Of a stretch of 33,388 bases of DNA, positions 15,804 to 22,581 are shown one piece after another. The notes beneath the pieces are model-generated. The model worked only from the letters and a program-made list of their open reading frames with translations, did no database searches and was not told where the DNA came from. Position numbers and translations under genes: made by a program. The first letter of the stretch is position 1. The number at the start of each line of letters is the position of its first letter. The stretch spans positions 1 to 33,388 of the forward strand of contig LVAX01000029.1 of assembly GCA_001604215.1 (NCBI GenBank). Direction: 5' to 3'. This DNA is from Clostridiales bacterium Firm_18. Its GTDB lineage: Bacteria; Bacillota; Clostridia; Monoglobales; Firm-18.

Positions 15804-16838
15804 ATGCACCAAACGCACGTACATTCAACATTCAAAAAAATATATAACATCGCTCTCATCGGTTGCGGTTATATGGGTGCTACGCATTTAGATGGTATTT
15901 GTGAAAAAGACAATGTTATGCTGAGGTGTGTTTGTGATACCCACATTGACCGAGCTCGCACATTTGCTGCAAAATATCATGCGCAAGGTTATGAATCGGA
16001 TTATAAGAAGGTAGTTTCAATGGAAGAAGTAGATATTGTTATTATAGCCACATATCCTTCCACTCATTTAGAAATTTTAAGAGAATGCTTAATTCACGGT
16101 AAACATGTTTTATGTGAAAAACCAATTGCCCAAGATTTAGAAAGTGGTCGAGCGATAGTTTCTTTAATTAAAAGTCATCCTGAATGTAAGGTTTTAATCG
16201 GCTATATTCTTCGCCACAACAATACCTACCAACGAGTGGCAGAAATGATACGCTCAGGAGCCATAGGTAGTCCGATTATAATGCGTATGTCACAAAATCA
16301 TCATACTATGGATTGGCAAAGATATCTCAATTTAATTTGCGAAACCTCGCCAATTCTTGACTGTGGTGTCCACTATCTTGATGTTATGCGTTGGTTTACA
16401 GTAGCTGAAATAAAAGAAGTTTCCGGAATCGGTCTTAAAACAGAACCTGATGTTCCGGAGGGCAAGTATAATTACGGGATAATTACCACTCGTATGACTG
16501 ATGGCTCAATTGCATATTACGAGGCGGGATGGAGTAATACAATGTCTTCTGATAATCTAAAAGAATTCATAGGTCCAAAAGGCAGAATCCGGATTGTATA
16601 CCAAATGTCAAGATGTAACCACCAAGAAGAGGGCGATTTAATTGAGTATTATACATATCCCGAAGGAAAATACGAAATCATTAATGTTAATTGTAATCGA
16701 AAGCCCACCGGCGAGCAACTTCAGGAGCTTATTGATATGATACAAGGAAAGAAATTTGGCTCACCCAAAATTGAAGATGTGTGGGAAAGCTTTCAATGGG
16801 CTGTAAAAGCTGATGAAATCATTAAAAACAAGTTATAA
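15804..16838 (+). CDS. Gfo/Idh/MocA family oxidoreductase (second)
   Basis: 344 residues from the preferred start. The frame is open further upstream (to 15732), but ACGGAGGAT sits 5-8 bases before the ATG at 15804, giving the normal N-terminal length. Nucleotide loop ALIGCGYMGATHL, EKP motif HVLCEKPIAQDL, and catalytic-type region SPILDCGVHYLDVMRW. It is only distantly similar to the dehydrogenase at 14221, so it is not a recent duplicate. It is the fourth gene of the operon and is followed within 20 nt by another decayed TIM barrel. Probably works on a different intermediate of the same sugar pathway; the direction of the reaction and the substrate are unknown. Confidence 0.9.
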   Translation: MHQTHVHSTFKKIYNIALIGCGYMGATHLDGICEKDNVMLRCVCDTHIDRARTFAAKYHAQGYESDYKKVVSMEEVDIVIIATYPSTHLEILRECLIHGKHVLCEKPIAQDLESGRAIVSLIKSHPECKVLIGYILRHNNTYQRVAEMIRSGAIGSPIIMRMSQNHHTMDWQRYLNLICETSPILDCGVHYLDVMRWFTVAEIKEVSGIGLKTEPDVPEGKYNYGIITTRMTDGSIAYYEAGWSNTMSSDNLKEFIGPKGRIRIVYQMSRCNHQEEGDLIEYYTYPEGKYEIINVNCNRKPTGEQLQELIDMIQGKKFGSPKIEDVWESFQWAVKADEIIKNKL

Positions 16839-16854
16839 GAAAATTATATATTAG

Positions 16855-17202
16855 TTTTCAATAGGAGTAATGCTTGAATTCTTTCGTTTAGAACCACGTG
16901 AGGCGATTAAAAAAGCTTCCGAAGTTGGTGCACAAGGCTTACAGATGTATGCAACCAGTGGAGAATTTGCACAAACATGACGGTAGAAAAACGGCACGAG
17001 CTTTTTAATATGTTAAAATCTATTCTGATAACCTAGATGCACATTTTACAATTGAAACTGATCCTGAGGTTGCAACAACGCTAAAAATGTTTTTAGATGA
17101 TTTATGTTCCAAAGGCGGTAAGGCAAATTTTGACATTCAGATTTTGTTATGATCACATGGGACAATCCTGTTAAAGTTGCAATGTACGCTGCAACTTTTT
17201 AG
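16855..17202 (+). pseudogene. Sugar phosphate isomerase/epimerase-like gene, multiply broken
   Basis: Parallels the intact TIM barrel at 13371: FSIGVMLEFFRLEPREAIKK against FPIGVMMESFKTDCRAALET, then GAQGLQMYATSGEFAQT-stop. A shifted frame gives TVEKRHELFNMLKSIL. After a deletion of about 70 codons it continues with AHFTIETDPEVATTLKMFLD (against SHFAIETGPETSATLKKFLD), another shift, and ITWDNPVKVAMYAATF-stop. At least three lesions. The C-terminal third is missing. Its end coincides with the terminator-like hairpin next to the integrase, so the decay may have followed island insertion. Confidence 0.8.
17173..17200 (+). terminator. Terminator-like hairpin between sugar operon and integrase
   Basis: AAAGTTGCA / TGCAACTTT, 9-bp perfect stem, 8-base loop, ending in a T-run. 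It lies between the plus-strand operon and the end of the minus-strand integrase and could stop transcription from both sides. It overlaps the last codons of the TIM-barrel pseudogene. Confidence 0.55.
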
Positions 17203-17211
17203 TAAAAAAGC

Positions 17212-18363
17212 CTACCTCCCCAACCTACCACACAGCACCTCAGCAGCAACCTTATCGGCTGACGATATGGCATGCGTGTAAAAATTTAGGGTGGTGGAGT
17301 TTTGGGCATGACCCAGTCGTTTTGCAACCGTTGCTACATCTATGCCGAGGTTTATTAAAAGTGTTGCACTTGTGTGCCTTAGTTCATGAAAAGTTATTTC
17401 CGGTAATTCATTCTTCTTTAAAAACTTACCGAACCAATGTGACAGTGTGGCAGGAAACATTGCCTTCCCGTCCCACTGGATCATAAGCCTGTCTGTTTCT
17501 TGCCATACATCACCGAGTTTGAATTTTTGCTCTAACCAATGCTTTCTGTATTGCTTAAGCAGTTCACATAGCTCAGCAGGAATACTAACTGTTCTTGCAG
17601 TATGGGTTTTAGTATCTTTTTCTATAACGCCGTTAGTTTCGGTATAAACGCTGGTTCGCTCGAGGTGTATTTCCTTCTTGTCAAAGTCTATATCGCCCCA
17701 CTCAAGCCCTAATATTTCACCACGTCGCATTCCTGTGAATATAGCTATATGCACCGCAACCTTATATTTCATTTCCTCATTTTCAAGACATGAAAGCATT
17801 TTCACCGTTTCTTCCTCGTTATAAAACCTTGCAACATGCTTTTCCTGTTTGGGAGGTCTGACACGCTTTATAGGGTTTTCGGGAATGAGCTGCCAATATA
17901 ATGCGTTGGTTAGCATTGAGGATAATATTCTATGTACATTGTTTCTGGCTCTGCCTGAAATGGTGCCTTCCCTTCCGTCAAGGCGAGGTGCTGTTAAGAG
18001 GTCATTGTAAAAGTGAATTATGTGCATTGGTTTTAGTTCGGTTAAAATAAGATTGCCCAGAGCAGGAATTATTCTATTCTTCAGCTCCCGCTCATAACCC
18101 TCAACCGTTACAGGTGATAGGTTCGGCTTTGCGTACTCCTCAATCCACTTTCTTGAAAACTGCTCAAAGGTCATAGTGCTGCCCTCAAGGGAATATTTCT
18201 GCTCACATTCCTGTACATATTCTGCAAGCTTTCTTTCAGCCTCACGCTTTGACTTTGCAGTTACGGTCTTTGATTTCCTTATTCGTTTATTATCATACTC
18301 CGATTTACACCATACCATAAAACGGTATTTGTTGTTTCCAAGTTCTAAAATTGTACCTGCCAT
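17212..18363 (-). CDS. Tyrosine-type site-specific integrase (phage/ICE type)
   Basis: 383 residues. N-terminal arm-binding domain (about 1-55, LELGNNKYRFMVWCKSEYDN), core-binding SAM-like domain (about 64-165), C-terminal catalytic domain. The catalytic set is complete: Arg213 (TGMRRGE), Lys near 252, His326 and Arg329 (HELRHTS), His352 (LGH) and Tyr362 (LNFYTH). So it should be active in integrating and, with the excisionase next door, excising the element. GGAAGG lies upstream of the ATG. A separate promoter is likely at 18396-18425. It marks the left border of the prophage remnant. A piece of a near relative lies at 12259-12369. Confidence 0.95.
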   Translation of the reverse strand: MAGTILELGNNKYRFMVWCKSEYDNKRIRKSKTVTAKSKREAERKLAEYVQECEQKYSLEGSTMTFEQFSRKWIEEYAKPNLSPVTVEGYERELKNRIIPALGNLILTELKPMHIIHFYNDLLTAPRLDGREGTISGRARNNVHRILSSMLTNALYWQLIPENPIKRVRPPKQEKHVARFYNEEETVKMLSCLENEEMKYKVAVHIAIFTGMRRGEILGLEWGDIDFDKKEIHLERTSVYTETNGVIEKDTKTHTARTVSIPAELCELLKQYRKHWLEQKFKLGDVWQETDRLMIQWDGKAMFPATLSHWFGKFLKKNELPEITFHELRHTSATLLINLGIDVATVAKRLGHAQNSTTLNFYTHAISSADKVAAEVLCGRLGR

Positions 18364-18395
18364 AATATCAACCTTCCTTTGATTTTTGTACTACT

Positions 18396-18425
18396 ATATA
18401 AGCCATACTTCGGCACATAAGTCAA
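18396..18425 (-). promoter_or_regulatory. Candidate integrase promoter
   Basis: Minus strand: TTGACT (18420-18425), 18-base spacer, TTATAT (18396-18401), leaving a leader of about 26 nt to the integrase ATG. Confidence 0.45.
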
Positions 18426-18441
18426 GTTAATAATCAAGGTT

Positions 18442-18633
18442 TTAAGACATATTTTTATGCGCAGTTCCGCCGTTTTCAACCCACTTTAAAACCGCATCTC
18501 TGTTAAACAGCACATGTGTACCGATACGAAAATGAGGTATTAGATTTGCCCGTACCATACGCATAAGCTTACCATAACTGCAGCATAGCATTTCTGCCAC
18601 TTCTTTTGGTTTCAACACGATTAATTTGTCCAT
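18442..18633 (-). CDS. Excisionase-family DNA-binding protein
   Basis: 63 residues, a single MerR-like winged helix-turn-helix of the excisionase type: LKPKEVAEMLCCSYGKLMRM for recognition, then HFRIGTHVLFNRDAVLKWVE, the wing and final helix typical of the family. AAGGGGG lies before the ATG. It directly precedes the integrase gene on the same strand (78-nt gap), as in many Clostridia prophages and conjugative elements. Expected to bend att DNA and direct the integrase toward excision, and often to regulate it. Confidence 0.85.
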   Translation of the reverse strand: MDKLIVLKPKEVAEMLCCSYGKLMRMVRANLIPHFRIGTHVLFNRDAVLKWVENGGTAHKNMS

Positions 18634-18646
18634 TTATATACCCCCT

Positions 18647-18828
18647 TTATCTTAATGTCCTATAAAGCATTTGCCACACCTCGGCACGTGTGGCAGGCTC
18701 ATCCGGCCTTATACTATCGGATATGCCGTTTGCCTTCACCCACCATTGTGCATCATTGTACCAAGGTATGTTTGACTTTTGTGGAAGCTGTGCTTTGAAG
18801 GTATTCCACAGTGCCCAATTGTTAGCGT
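18647..18828 (-). pseudogene. SLH-like C-terminal fragment, probably of a phage lysin
   Basis: About 60 codons on the minus strand: NANNWALWNTFKAQLPQKSN, then a single S-layer-homology-type repeat (NDAQWWVKANGISDSIRPDE, PATRAEVWQMLYRTLR). Such repeats end many phage N-acetylmuramoyl-L-alanine amidases, and a lysin gene would lie just before excisionase/integrase in this type of phage. The catalytic domain is missing. The frame extends upstream to 18970 but that part reads antisense to sense in another frame (see the terminase fragment), so the 107-residue ORF is a chimera of two genes. Confidence 0.6.
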
Positions 18829-18942
18829 TCATGGACGCAGGGCTTGGATAAAGGCAACCGCATAGTCGGCGGCCTCTTTGCAGTAATATGAATCCTTCGC
18901 CATAAAGCGCGTTGGCGTGTATTTCTTGAGTTTCCGTATCAT
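18829..18942 (-). pseudogene. Phage terminase large subunit, N-terminal fragment
   Basis: A 37-codon frame starting with ATG at 18942, a few bases after AAAGGAGG. It reads MIRKLKKYTPTRFMAKDSYY, then EAADYAVAFIQALRP-stop. This is the usual start of Clostridia phage large terminases (TPTRFM..DSYYDK..ADYAVAFI..L). Then the sequence jumps, out of frame, into the SLH-like lysin tail. All the ATPase and nuclease domains and every head and tail gene that should follow are gone. Confidence 0.7.
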
Positions 18943-19027
18943 CACCGCCTCCTTTATTAAATCTGCTCAAACGAAAAACAGCGCCGCTTTAGACGCTGCT
19001 CTGTGATATAACGTATTTTTTATACTA

Positions 19028-19468
19028 TCAATCCTCCATAGAGTCCGCTACCGCCTTTTTCAGAATTTCCGTATCAAAGCCGGCGGATATATATCCTTCG
19101 TAGATAATACTGTAATAGTAGCAGCCGGGCTTCCCGAGAGGTCTGCCTTCATTCATAATGTACACCATAGCCTTTATGGCTTTCCCGCCCTGCTTAACAT
19201 TGACTGTTTCCTTTCTGTACAGGAGCGGAAACCCCTCGTAACGGTCAAGCGCCGCCTCGTCCTCCGGAGTGATTTCCCAAACCAAAACCGGCACGGCGGA
19301 ACCCTTACGAGGTTCAATGGTCGCCACAGCTCCATCATGCGGCCCGCGGAATAACAACTGCATATTGTTAATCTCGGCTTTTCCCACGACCTTTGCAGTA
19401 GGACAGCGGTGCGCCATTTGCTCAAGGTTTAGGTTTGAGCCGTATGCTAAATATAGTTTTTTGCTCAT
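19028..19468 (-). CDS. Gamma-glutamylcyclotransferase-like (AIG2/GGCT) protein
   Basis: 146 residues of the GGCT fold, which cleaves gamma-glutamyl-amine bonds with release of 5-oxoproline. The substrate-binding loop YGSNL is at 9-13; the catalytic-type Glu is Glu78 in DRYEGFP. Full length for the family, with AAGGAG upstream of the ATG. It follows an amidoligase gene on the same strand (79-nt gap). Amidoligase/GGCT pairs are a known recurring combination in which the ligase is proposed to form, and the cyclotransferase to remove, an amide-linked amino acid or peptide tag; the target here is unknown. It lies between the amidoligase and the terminase large-subunit fragment, in the packaging region of the prophage. 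Confidence 0.87.
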   Translation of the reverse strand: MSKKLYLAYGSNLNLEQMAHRCPTAKVVGKAEINNMQLLFRGPHDGAVATIEPRKGSAVPVLVWEITPEDEAALDRYEGFPLLYRKETVNVKQGGKAIKAMVYIMNEGRPLGKPGCYYYSIIYEGYISAGFDTEILKKAVADSMED

Positions 19469-19547
19469 TCTGCATTGCTCCTTTTATCATAGTTTTGTAC
19501 TGTGCAAGGCGGCGCAGCGGCCGCCCTGCTATTTTATCCGGCTTTCA

Positions 19548-20447
19548 TCAGGCTGCCCGAAACCGCCATGCTGCGTTGCCGTCGAGGTGCTTGCAAAGGT
19601 GCTCCCGGCAGTTTTTAAACTCGTCGCCGATAAGCCCTATCCTGTTAAGGTATGTCCTCATCGCAAACTTCTCATTTTCAACCTGCGGCTTCTTGGCGCT
19701 GGCGCTCTTTTGCGTCAATGCCTGATGATTGAGCGCCAAGGCCAAAACAATGTAGCTTCTTACCTTGCCTGCGTGAAGGGTGCTGTTGAAGCCTCTTAGC
19801 TCTACCGTATGATGCCCCGTGAAAAAGCTGTGCAAATTAAGGAAATGATATCTGCTTGAATGGTAGTGCCGGCTTGTGCTTTCCATGTAGCCTTCGTACC
19901 ATAGACTTTCTATCCGGCTCATGGTTTTTGGCCTTTTGCGGTTTATTTTGCTTACCAAAACCTCATCCATCTTTTTGCAGTAGTGCATTCTCTCCGGCGC
20001 TATCTGAAGCGCTTTGTAGAAAAGGTCGTTCTTGCTCGCTATAATGTTTATAAAGTTTCGAATGCTCCTTACCGTATGGTTTGCTCCGTCAAGATGTATG
20101 TGAATCCCGCAGGAGTTGTTTGTGAACGCGCCCGCATGCCGCAATTGCCGTATCAGCTCCTGCAATGTGTCAATGTCCTCTCTGTAGGTAAATATGGGGC
20201 TGACCAGCTCAACGCTGTAGGATTTGTCTGTCGGAACCTTGCGCCCGTTTTCTTTTCTTTCGGTTTTAATGCTGCCGTCGCTCATAAACTTCCAAATGCG
20301 TCCGTCCGCCGCTTTAACCTTGAAGGTGTCGTAGCTGTCGTAAGCCCGCTCTGTTGTTCCGTTTAAGAAGTCTGCGGCAACCTCCGCCGCCCTTGCCCTT
20401 GTGATTCCCGTAAATTCAATCTCAATGCCGAATTTTGCTGTTAACAT
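19548..20447 (-). CDS. Amidoligase-family protein (glutamine-synthetase-like fold)
   Basis: 299 residues from the ATG at 20447, which has GGGAG about 10 bases upstream; an in-frame start at 20486 would add 13 residues unlike the family. Family motifs in order: FGIEIEF (6-12), ELVSPI (80-85), CGIHIHLDG (113-121) and ELRGFN (216-221). These supply the acidic and histidine residues that bind ATP and metals in Amidoligase_2 proteins. It should join an amine to a carboxylate using ATP. Residues about 257-294 form an added C-terminal tail (ENEKFAMRTYLNRIGLIGDE and on) shared with the protein at 21123. Neighbours: GGCT-like protein downstream, DUF4314 protein upstream. The acceptor may be a peptide, protein or cell-wall component; not known. 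Confidence 0.85.
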   Translation of the reverse strand: MLTAKFGIEIEFTGITRARAAEVAADFLNGTTERAYDSYDTFKVKAADGRIWKFMSDGSIKTERKENGRKVPTDKSYSVELVSPIFTYREDIDTLQELIRQLRHAGAFTNNSCGIHIHLDGANHTVRSIRNFINIIASKNDLFYKALQIAPERMHYCKKMDEVLVSKINRKRPKTMSRIESLWYEGYMESTSRHYHSSRYHFLNLHSFFTGHHTVELRGFNSTLHAGKVRSYIVLALALNHQALTQKSASAKKPQVENEKFAMRTYLNRIGLIGDEFKNCREHLCKHLDGNAAWRFRAA

Positions 20448-20576
20448 TTTTCTTTGCTCCCTTCCCGTTTTCCTTTTTGCAGTCACATATTACCGTAGAA
20501 ACACACTATTATCCAGACAAACTTTCTCATAATTTCAACAAGAATAAAGGAGCAAAATTGTGTATATTACAGCGGA

Positions 20577-20801
20577 TTATTTATCAATCTTTCTTATCTC
20601 ATCAACGCCATAAACAGCACCTAACGAGCTGCCGCAATCCCAATTTACGAATACTGTGCCGGTATCGTCAACACAGGATACGGTGCCTTGATCGCCGGGA
20701 CGCAGTTTGCTGTACGGGTCGTCCATGCGTATAAGCTCCACCCTGGTGCCCGGCGTATAATACTCTCGAAGCTGCTTTAATCTTTCGGGATGTATGTTCA
20801 T
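20577..20801 (-). CDS. DUF4314 family small protein
   Basis: 74 residues. A small beta-barrel-like domain with RVELIRMDDPYSKLRPGDQG then TVFVNWDCGSSLGAVYGVDE, the conserved line of DUF4314. Its SH3-like look suggests binding to a partner protein or nucleic acid (inference). The ATG overlaps the preceding stop by 4 bases (20798-20801), so it is translationally coupled to the hypothetical gene upstream. DUF4314 genes commonly accompany amidoligase genes in phages and mobile elements, which fits here. Function unknown. The 129-nt gap to the amidoligase contains no further gene. Confidence 0.8.
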   Translation of the reverse strand: MNIHPERLKQLREYYTPGTRVELIRMDDPYSKLRPGDQGTVSCVDDTGTVFVNWDCGSSLGAVYGVDEIRKIDK

Positions 20802-21130
20802 CTGTTACCCTCCTTGCTCGGCAAATACGCCGCCCACTTGGGAAAAACTTCACCTTCGGACATGACAAGCACTCCGTCGGTTCTGCGTTTTTGCATAACA
20901 TAAATGCAATGCCACACTCCGTCATTGTCTATCCGGCAAAGCTGCATATATTTTTCAATAAACCATCTGTCAACACACAGGTCGGTTATGAAGTTTTCAT
21001 AGTCAATTTTCCCAAGCTCAATTTCTTGTTCGATTTTGTACGGTTTGCGCTGTTTCGGAAGGTGAGGACGCATTAAATCTTCAATTCTGAAAGGGTATTT
21101 AACAAAGAAGGCGGTGGGAAGTTTATTCAT
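20798..21130 (-). CDS. Phage-associated protein of unknown function
   Basis: 110 residues, not recognised. Basic N-terminus (YPFRIEDLMRPHLPKQRKPY), then a mixed alpha/beta part with IDNDGVWHCIYVMQKRRTDG and a C-terminal PKWAAYLPSKEGNR. No signal peptide or membrane segment. It overlaps the upstream gene by 8 bases and the DUF4314 gene by 4, so all three belong to one translationally coupled unit leading to the amidoligase. It may be a cofactor or target of the amidoligase system, but nothing in the sequence proves this. Confidence 0.7.
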   Translation of the reverse strand: MNKLPTAFFVKYPFRIEDLMRPHLPKQRKPYKIEQEIELGKIDYENFITDLCVDRWFIEKYMQLCRIDNDGVWHCIYVMQKRRTDGVLVMSEGEVFPKWAAYLPSKEGNR

Positions 21131-21788
21131 CTACATCCACCGCCTTATCAATATTTTGTTTTACGCCCTTAAAAGCAGATTGACCGGTGAGGTTTTTTAA
21201 CAGCACTTTGCGGGTTTCTTTATATTCATCCCCAATAAAACCCAAGCGAAGCAGAAAGCACCTGAATGCGTATTTTTCGTTTTCCGCTTGCTTTGCAGTC
21301 GCATTGACACGTTTGAGTTCTTTTGCCAATGAAACCAAATGTGCTACAAAATGTGTATAGGCGCTGATTTCCTCCGGCGCGGGCAAGCGCATAAACCATG
21401 GAAAACTGATTTTTTCATCCGTAACAGTAATGTCAAGCATTTCAGCGCCCAACGCTTTTTTGATCAGCTTTTCTTTGCCCCGAACCATGTACTTGAGGTT
21501 CTCAATAGCCGCATTGCCGACGCCTTCCCGAGGCAGTTCAATAACAAAGCTGTCGGGGATGACACATTCAAAACCGCGAGCCCGCATTCCGTCAAGAATT
21601 CTGTCCACACGCTCCTGTTCGGCATCCTCGCCAAGGAAAACTGTCCCTTTCTTGTCGATAAGCATATCTCCGACTTGATAGGAGAATGAGGGAGGCCCGA
21701 GATACTTAGGTTTCAACTCCAGCAGTTCGCCAAGAGCCTGTACCAAAGCCTTCCGTCTTTCATCCGTAACATTAAACCTGACTTCCAT
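21123..21788 (-). CDS. Mobile-element protein sharing a C-terminal module with the amidoligase
   Basis: 221 residues. The N-terminus MEVRFNVTDERRKALVQALG and the middle (SYQVGDMLIDKKGTVFL) match a family common in phages and conjugative elements, often labelled virulence-related without evidence. The C-terminal segment (169-207) ENEKYAFRCFLLRLGFIGDE and on aligns without gaps to residues 257-295 of the amidoligase at 19548, 20 of 39 identical by eye. That suggests a shared docking or recognition module. Start ATG with AAAGGTGG upstream. First gene of the coupled four-gene run. The sequence just upstream (21850-22153) is an IS1182-type remnant, so its original promoter may be lost. Confidence 0.75.
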   Translation of the reverse strand: MEVRFNVTDERRKALVQALGELLELKPKYLGPPSFSYQVGDMLIDKKGTVFLGEDAEQERVDRILDGMRARGFECVIPDSFVIELPREGVGNAAIENLKYMVRGKEKLIKKALGAEMLDITVTDEKISFPWFMRLPAPEEISAYTHFVAHLVSLAKELKRVNATAKQAENEKYAFRCFLLRLGFIGDEYKETRKVLLKNLTGQSAFKGVKQNIDKAVDVDE

Positions 21789-21849
21789 ACCTGTACCACC
21801 TTTCTTTTTTTGGTAGGTACATATATCACTCTAAACCTGTGATATTGCA

Positions 21850-22153
21850 AGGAGACTGTCCGAAAATTAAGAAAAAAAGGCATAGAAAATGCCGCCCTAC
21901 ATTTGTCAACATCTAACAAAAATGCGGCGACATAAATTTTTTCATTTCCATCTTTTTTCTGGGCTTAGAACAGTAAGAAAGACCATACTCAGGCCGTAAT
22001 TATTTCCATCATTTTCTCTGTTCCGAGGAGATTCATGGCCCTCCGGAAATTATAGGCAAGAAAAGAAAGCCCGATCTCAGCGGCTGCCATTAGTTTTCCT
22101 TTGGTCAGCAGATAACCGGCACCGTGCCATCTCTTTACCGTCCCATACGGATG
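21850..22153 (-). mobile_element. IS1182-type insertion sequence remnant (right end)
   Basis: About 300 bp comprising the C-terminal part of a transposase gene, its 3' flank and a probable end near 21850-21870 (GGAGACTGTCCGAAAATTA on the plus strand). The left part of the element is missing. It lies between the truncated ParB-type gene and the gene at 21123 and explains this gene-poor stretch. Confidence 0.65.
21989..22153 (-). pseudogene. IS1182-type transposase, C-terminal fragment
   Basis: Minus-strand frame reading HPYGTVKRWHGAGYLLTKGK, AAEIGLSFLAYNFRRAMNLL, then a short tail and stop at 21989-21991. This is the conserved C-terminus of IS1182-family DDE transposases (HPFGTIKR.....LLTKG, SLSFLAYN.KR..N). 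The upstream 400 or so residues are absent. The junction falls inside the end of the ParB-type reading frame. Confidence 0.75.
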
Positions 22154-22581
22154 TTGTCCTGAACAGCTTCCTTGGAGTAAAACTTGTTTAAAAGCGCATC
22201 CACCTCATCGGCATCAAAGCCTGTAATTGACACGTCAAAGCTTGTCGCTTCAAAGTCTGCCATAATAGCGGCCAGTTTAGTTTCGTCCCACTCACCTTGA
22301 ATTTTATTTAAAGCAAGGTTTAATGCTTTTTCCAGCTGGTCGTCTAAATTCACAACCACACAATCAACTTCCGTATGCCCTAAATCAAGCAACACCTTCA
22401 GCCGCTGGTGTCCGCCGACCACATTCCCGGTTTGTTTGTTCCAGATGACCGGTTCAACATAACCGAACTCGGAAATAGAACGCTTCAGTTTTTCATACTC
22501 TTTGTCACCCGGCTTTAAATCCTTGCGGGGATTGTATGCGGCAGGATTCAACTTGGCTGCCGGTATTTTCTCAATCAACAA
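22135..22581 (-). CDS. ParB-type N-terminal domain of a phage DNA modification methylase (truncated)
   Basis: 148 residues. ParB/Srx-like fold with NPAAYNPRKDLKPGDKEYEK, FGYVEPVIWNKQTGNVVGGHQ and the GGHQR motif (56-60), followed by a helical DFEATSFDVSITGFDADEVD linker. In Clostridia phages this domain is normally the front of a DNA methyltransferase of about 400 residues, with the catalytic DPPY/NPPY part behind it. Here the frame ends IRMGR-stop because it runs into the IS1182-type remnant: the last codons are transposase sequence read in another frame. The methyltransferase part is gone. The start overlaps the metK stop by 11 bases. The remaining domain might still bind nucleotide or DNA, but methylation activity is lost. 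Confidence 0.8.
   Translation of the reverse strand: MLIEKIPAAKLNPAAYNPRKDLKPGDKEYEKLKRSISEFGYVEPVIWNKQTGNVVGGHQRLKVLLDLGHTEVDCVVVNLDDQLEKALNLALNKIQGEWDETKLAAIMADFEATSFDVSITGFDADEVDALLNKFYSKEAVQDNIRMGR

Noticed and set aside
12281..17195. The plus strand at 12281-12312 (antisense of the integrase fragment) looks like the end of the TIM-barrel pseudogene at 17164-17195 (CCTGTTAA, TTGCAATGT and TGC.AC in common).
   Set aside because: The 12281 sequence is fully explained as integrase coding on the other strand, with a matching relative at 17740. About a quarter of positions differ, so chance or at most a microhomology is likelier than common origin.
18647..18970. A single 107-residue protein spanning this range.
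   Set aside because: Its first half is an out-of-frame reading of a terminase N-terminus that has its own ATG and ribosome site; only the second half reads as a natural domain.
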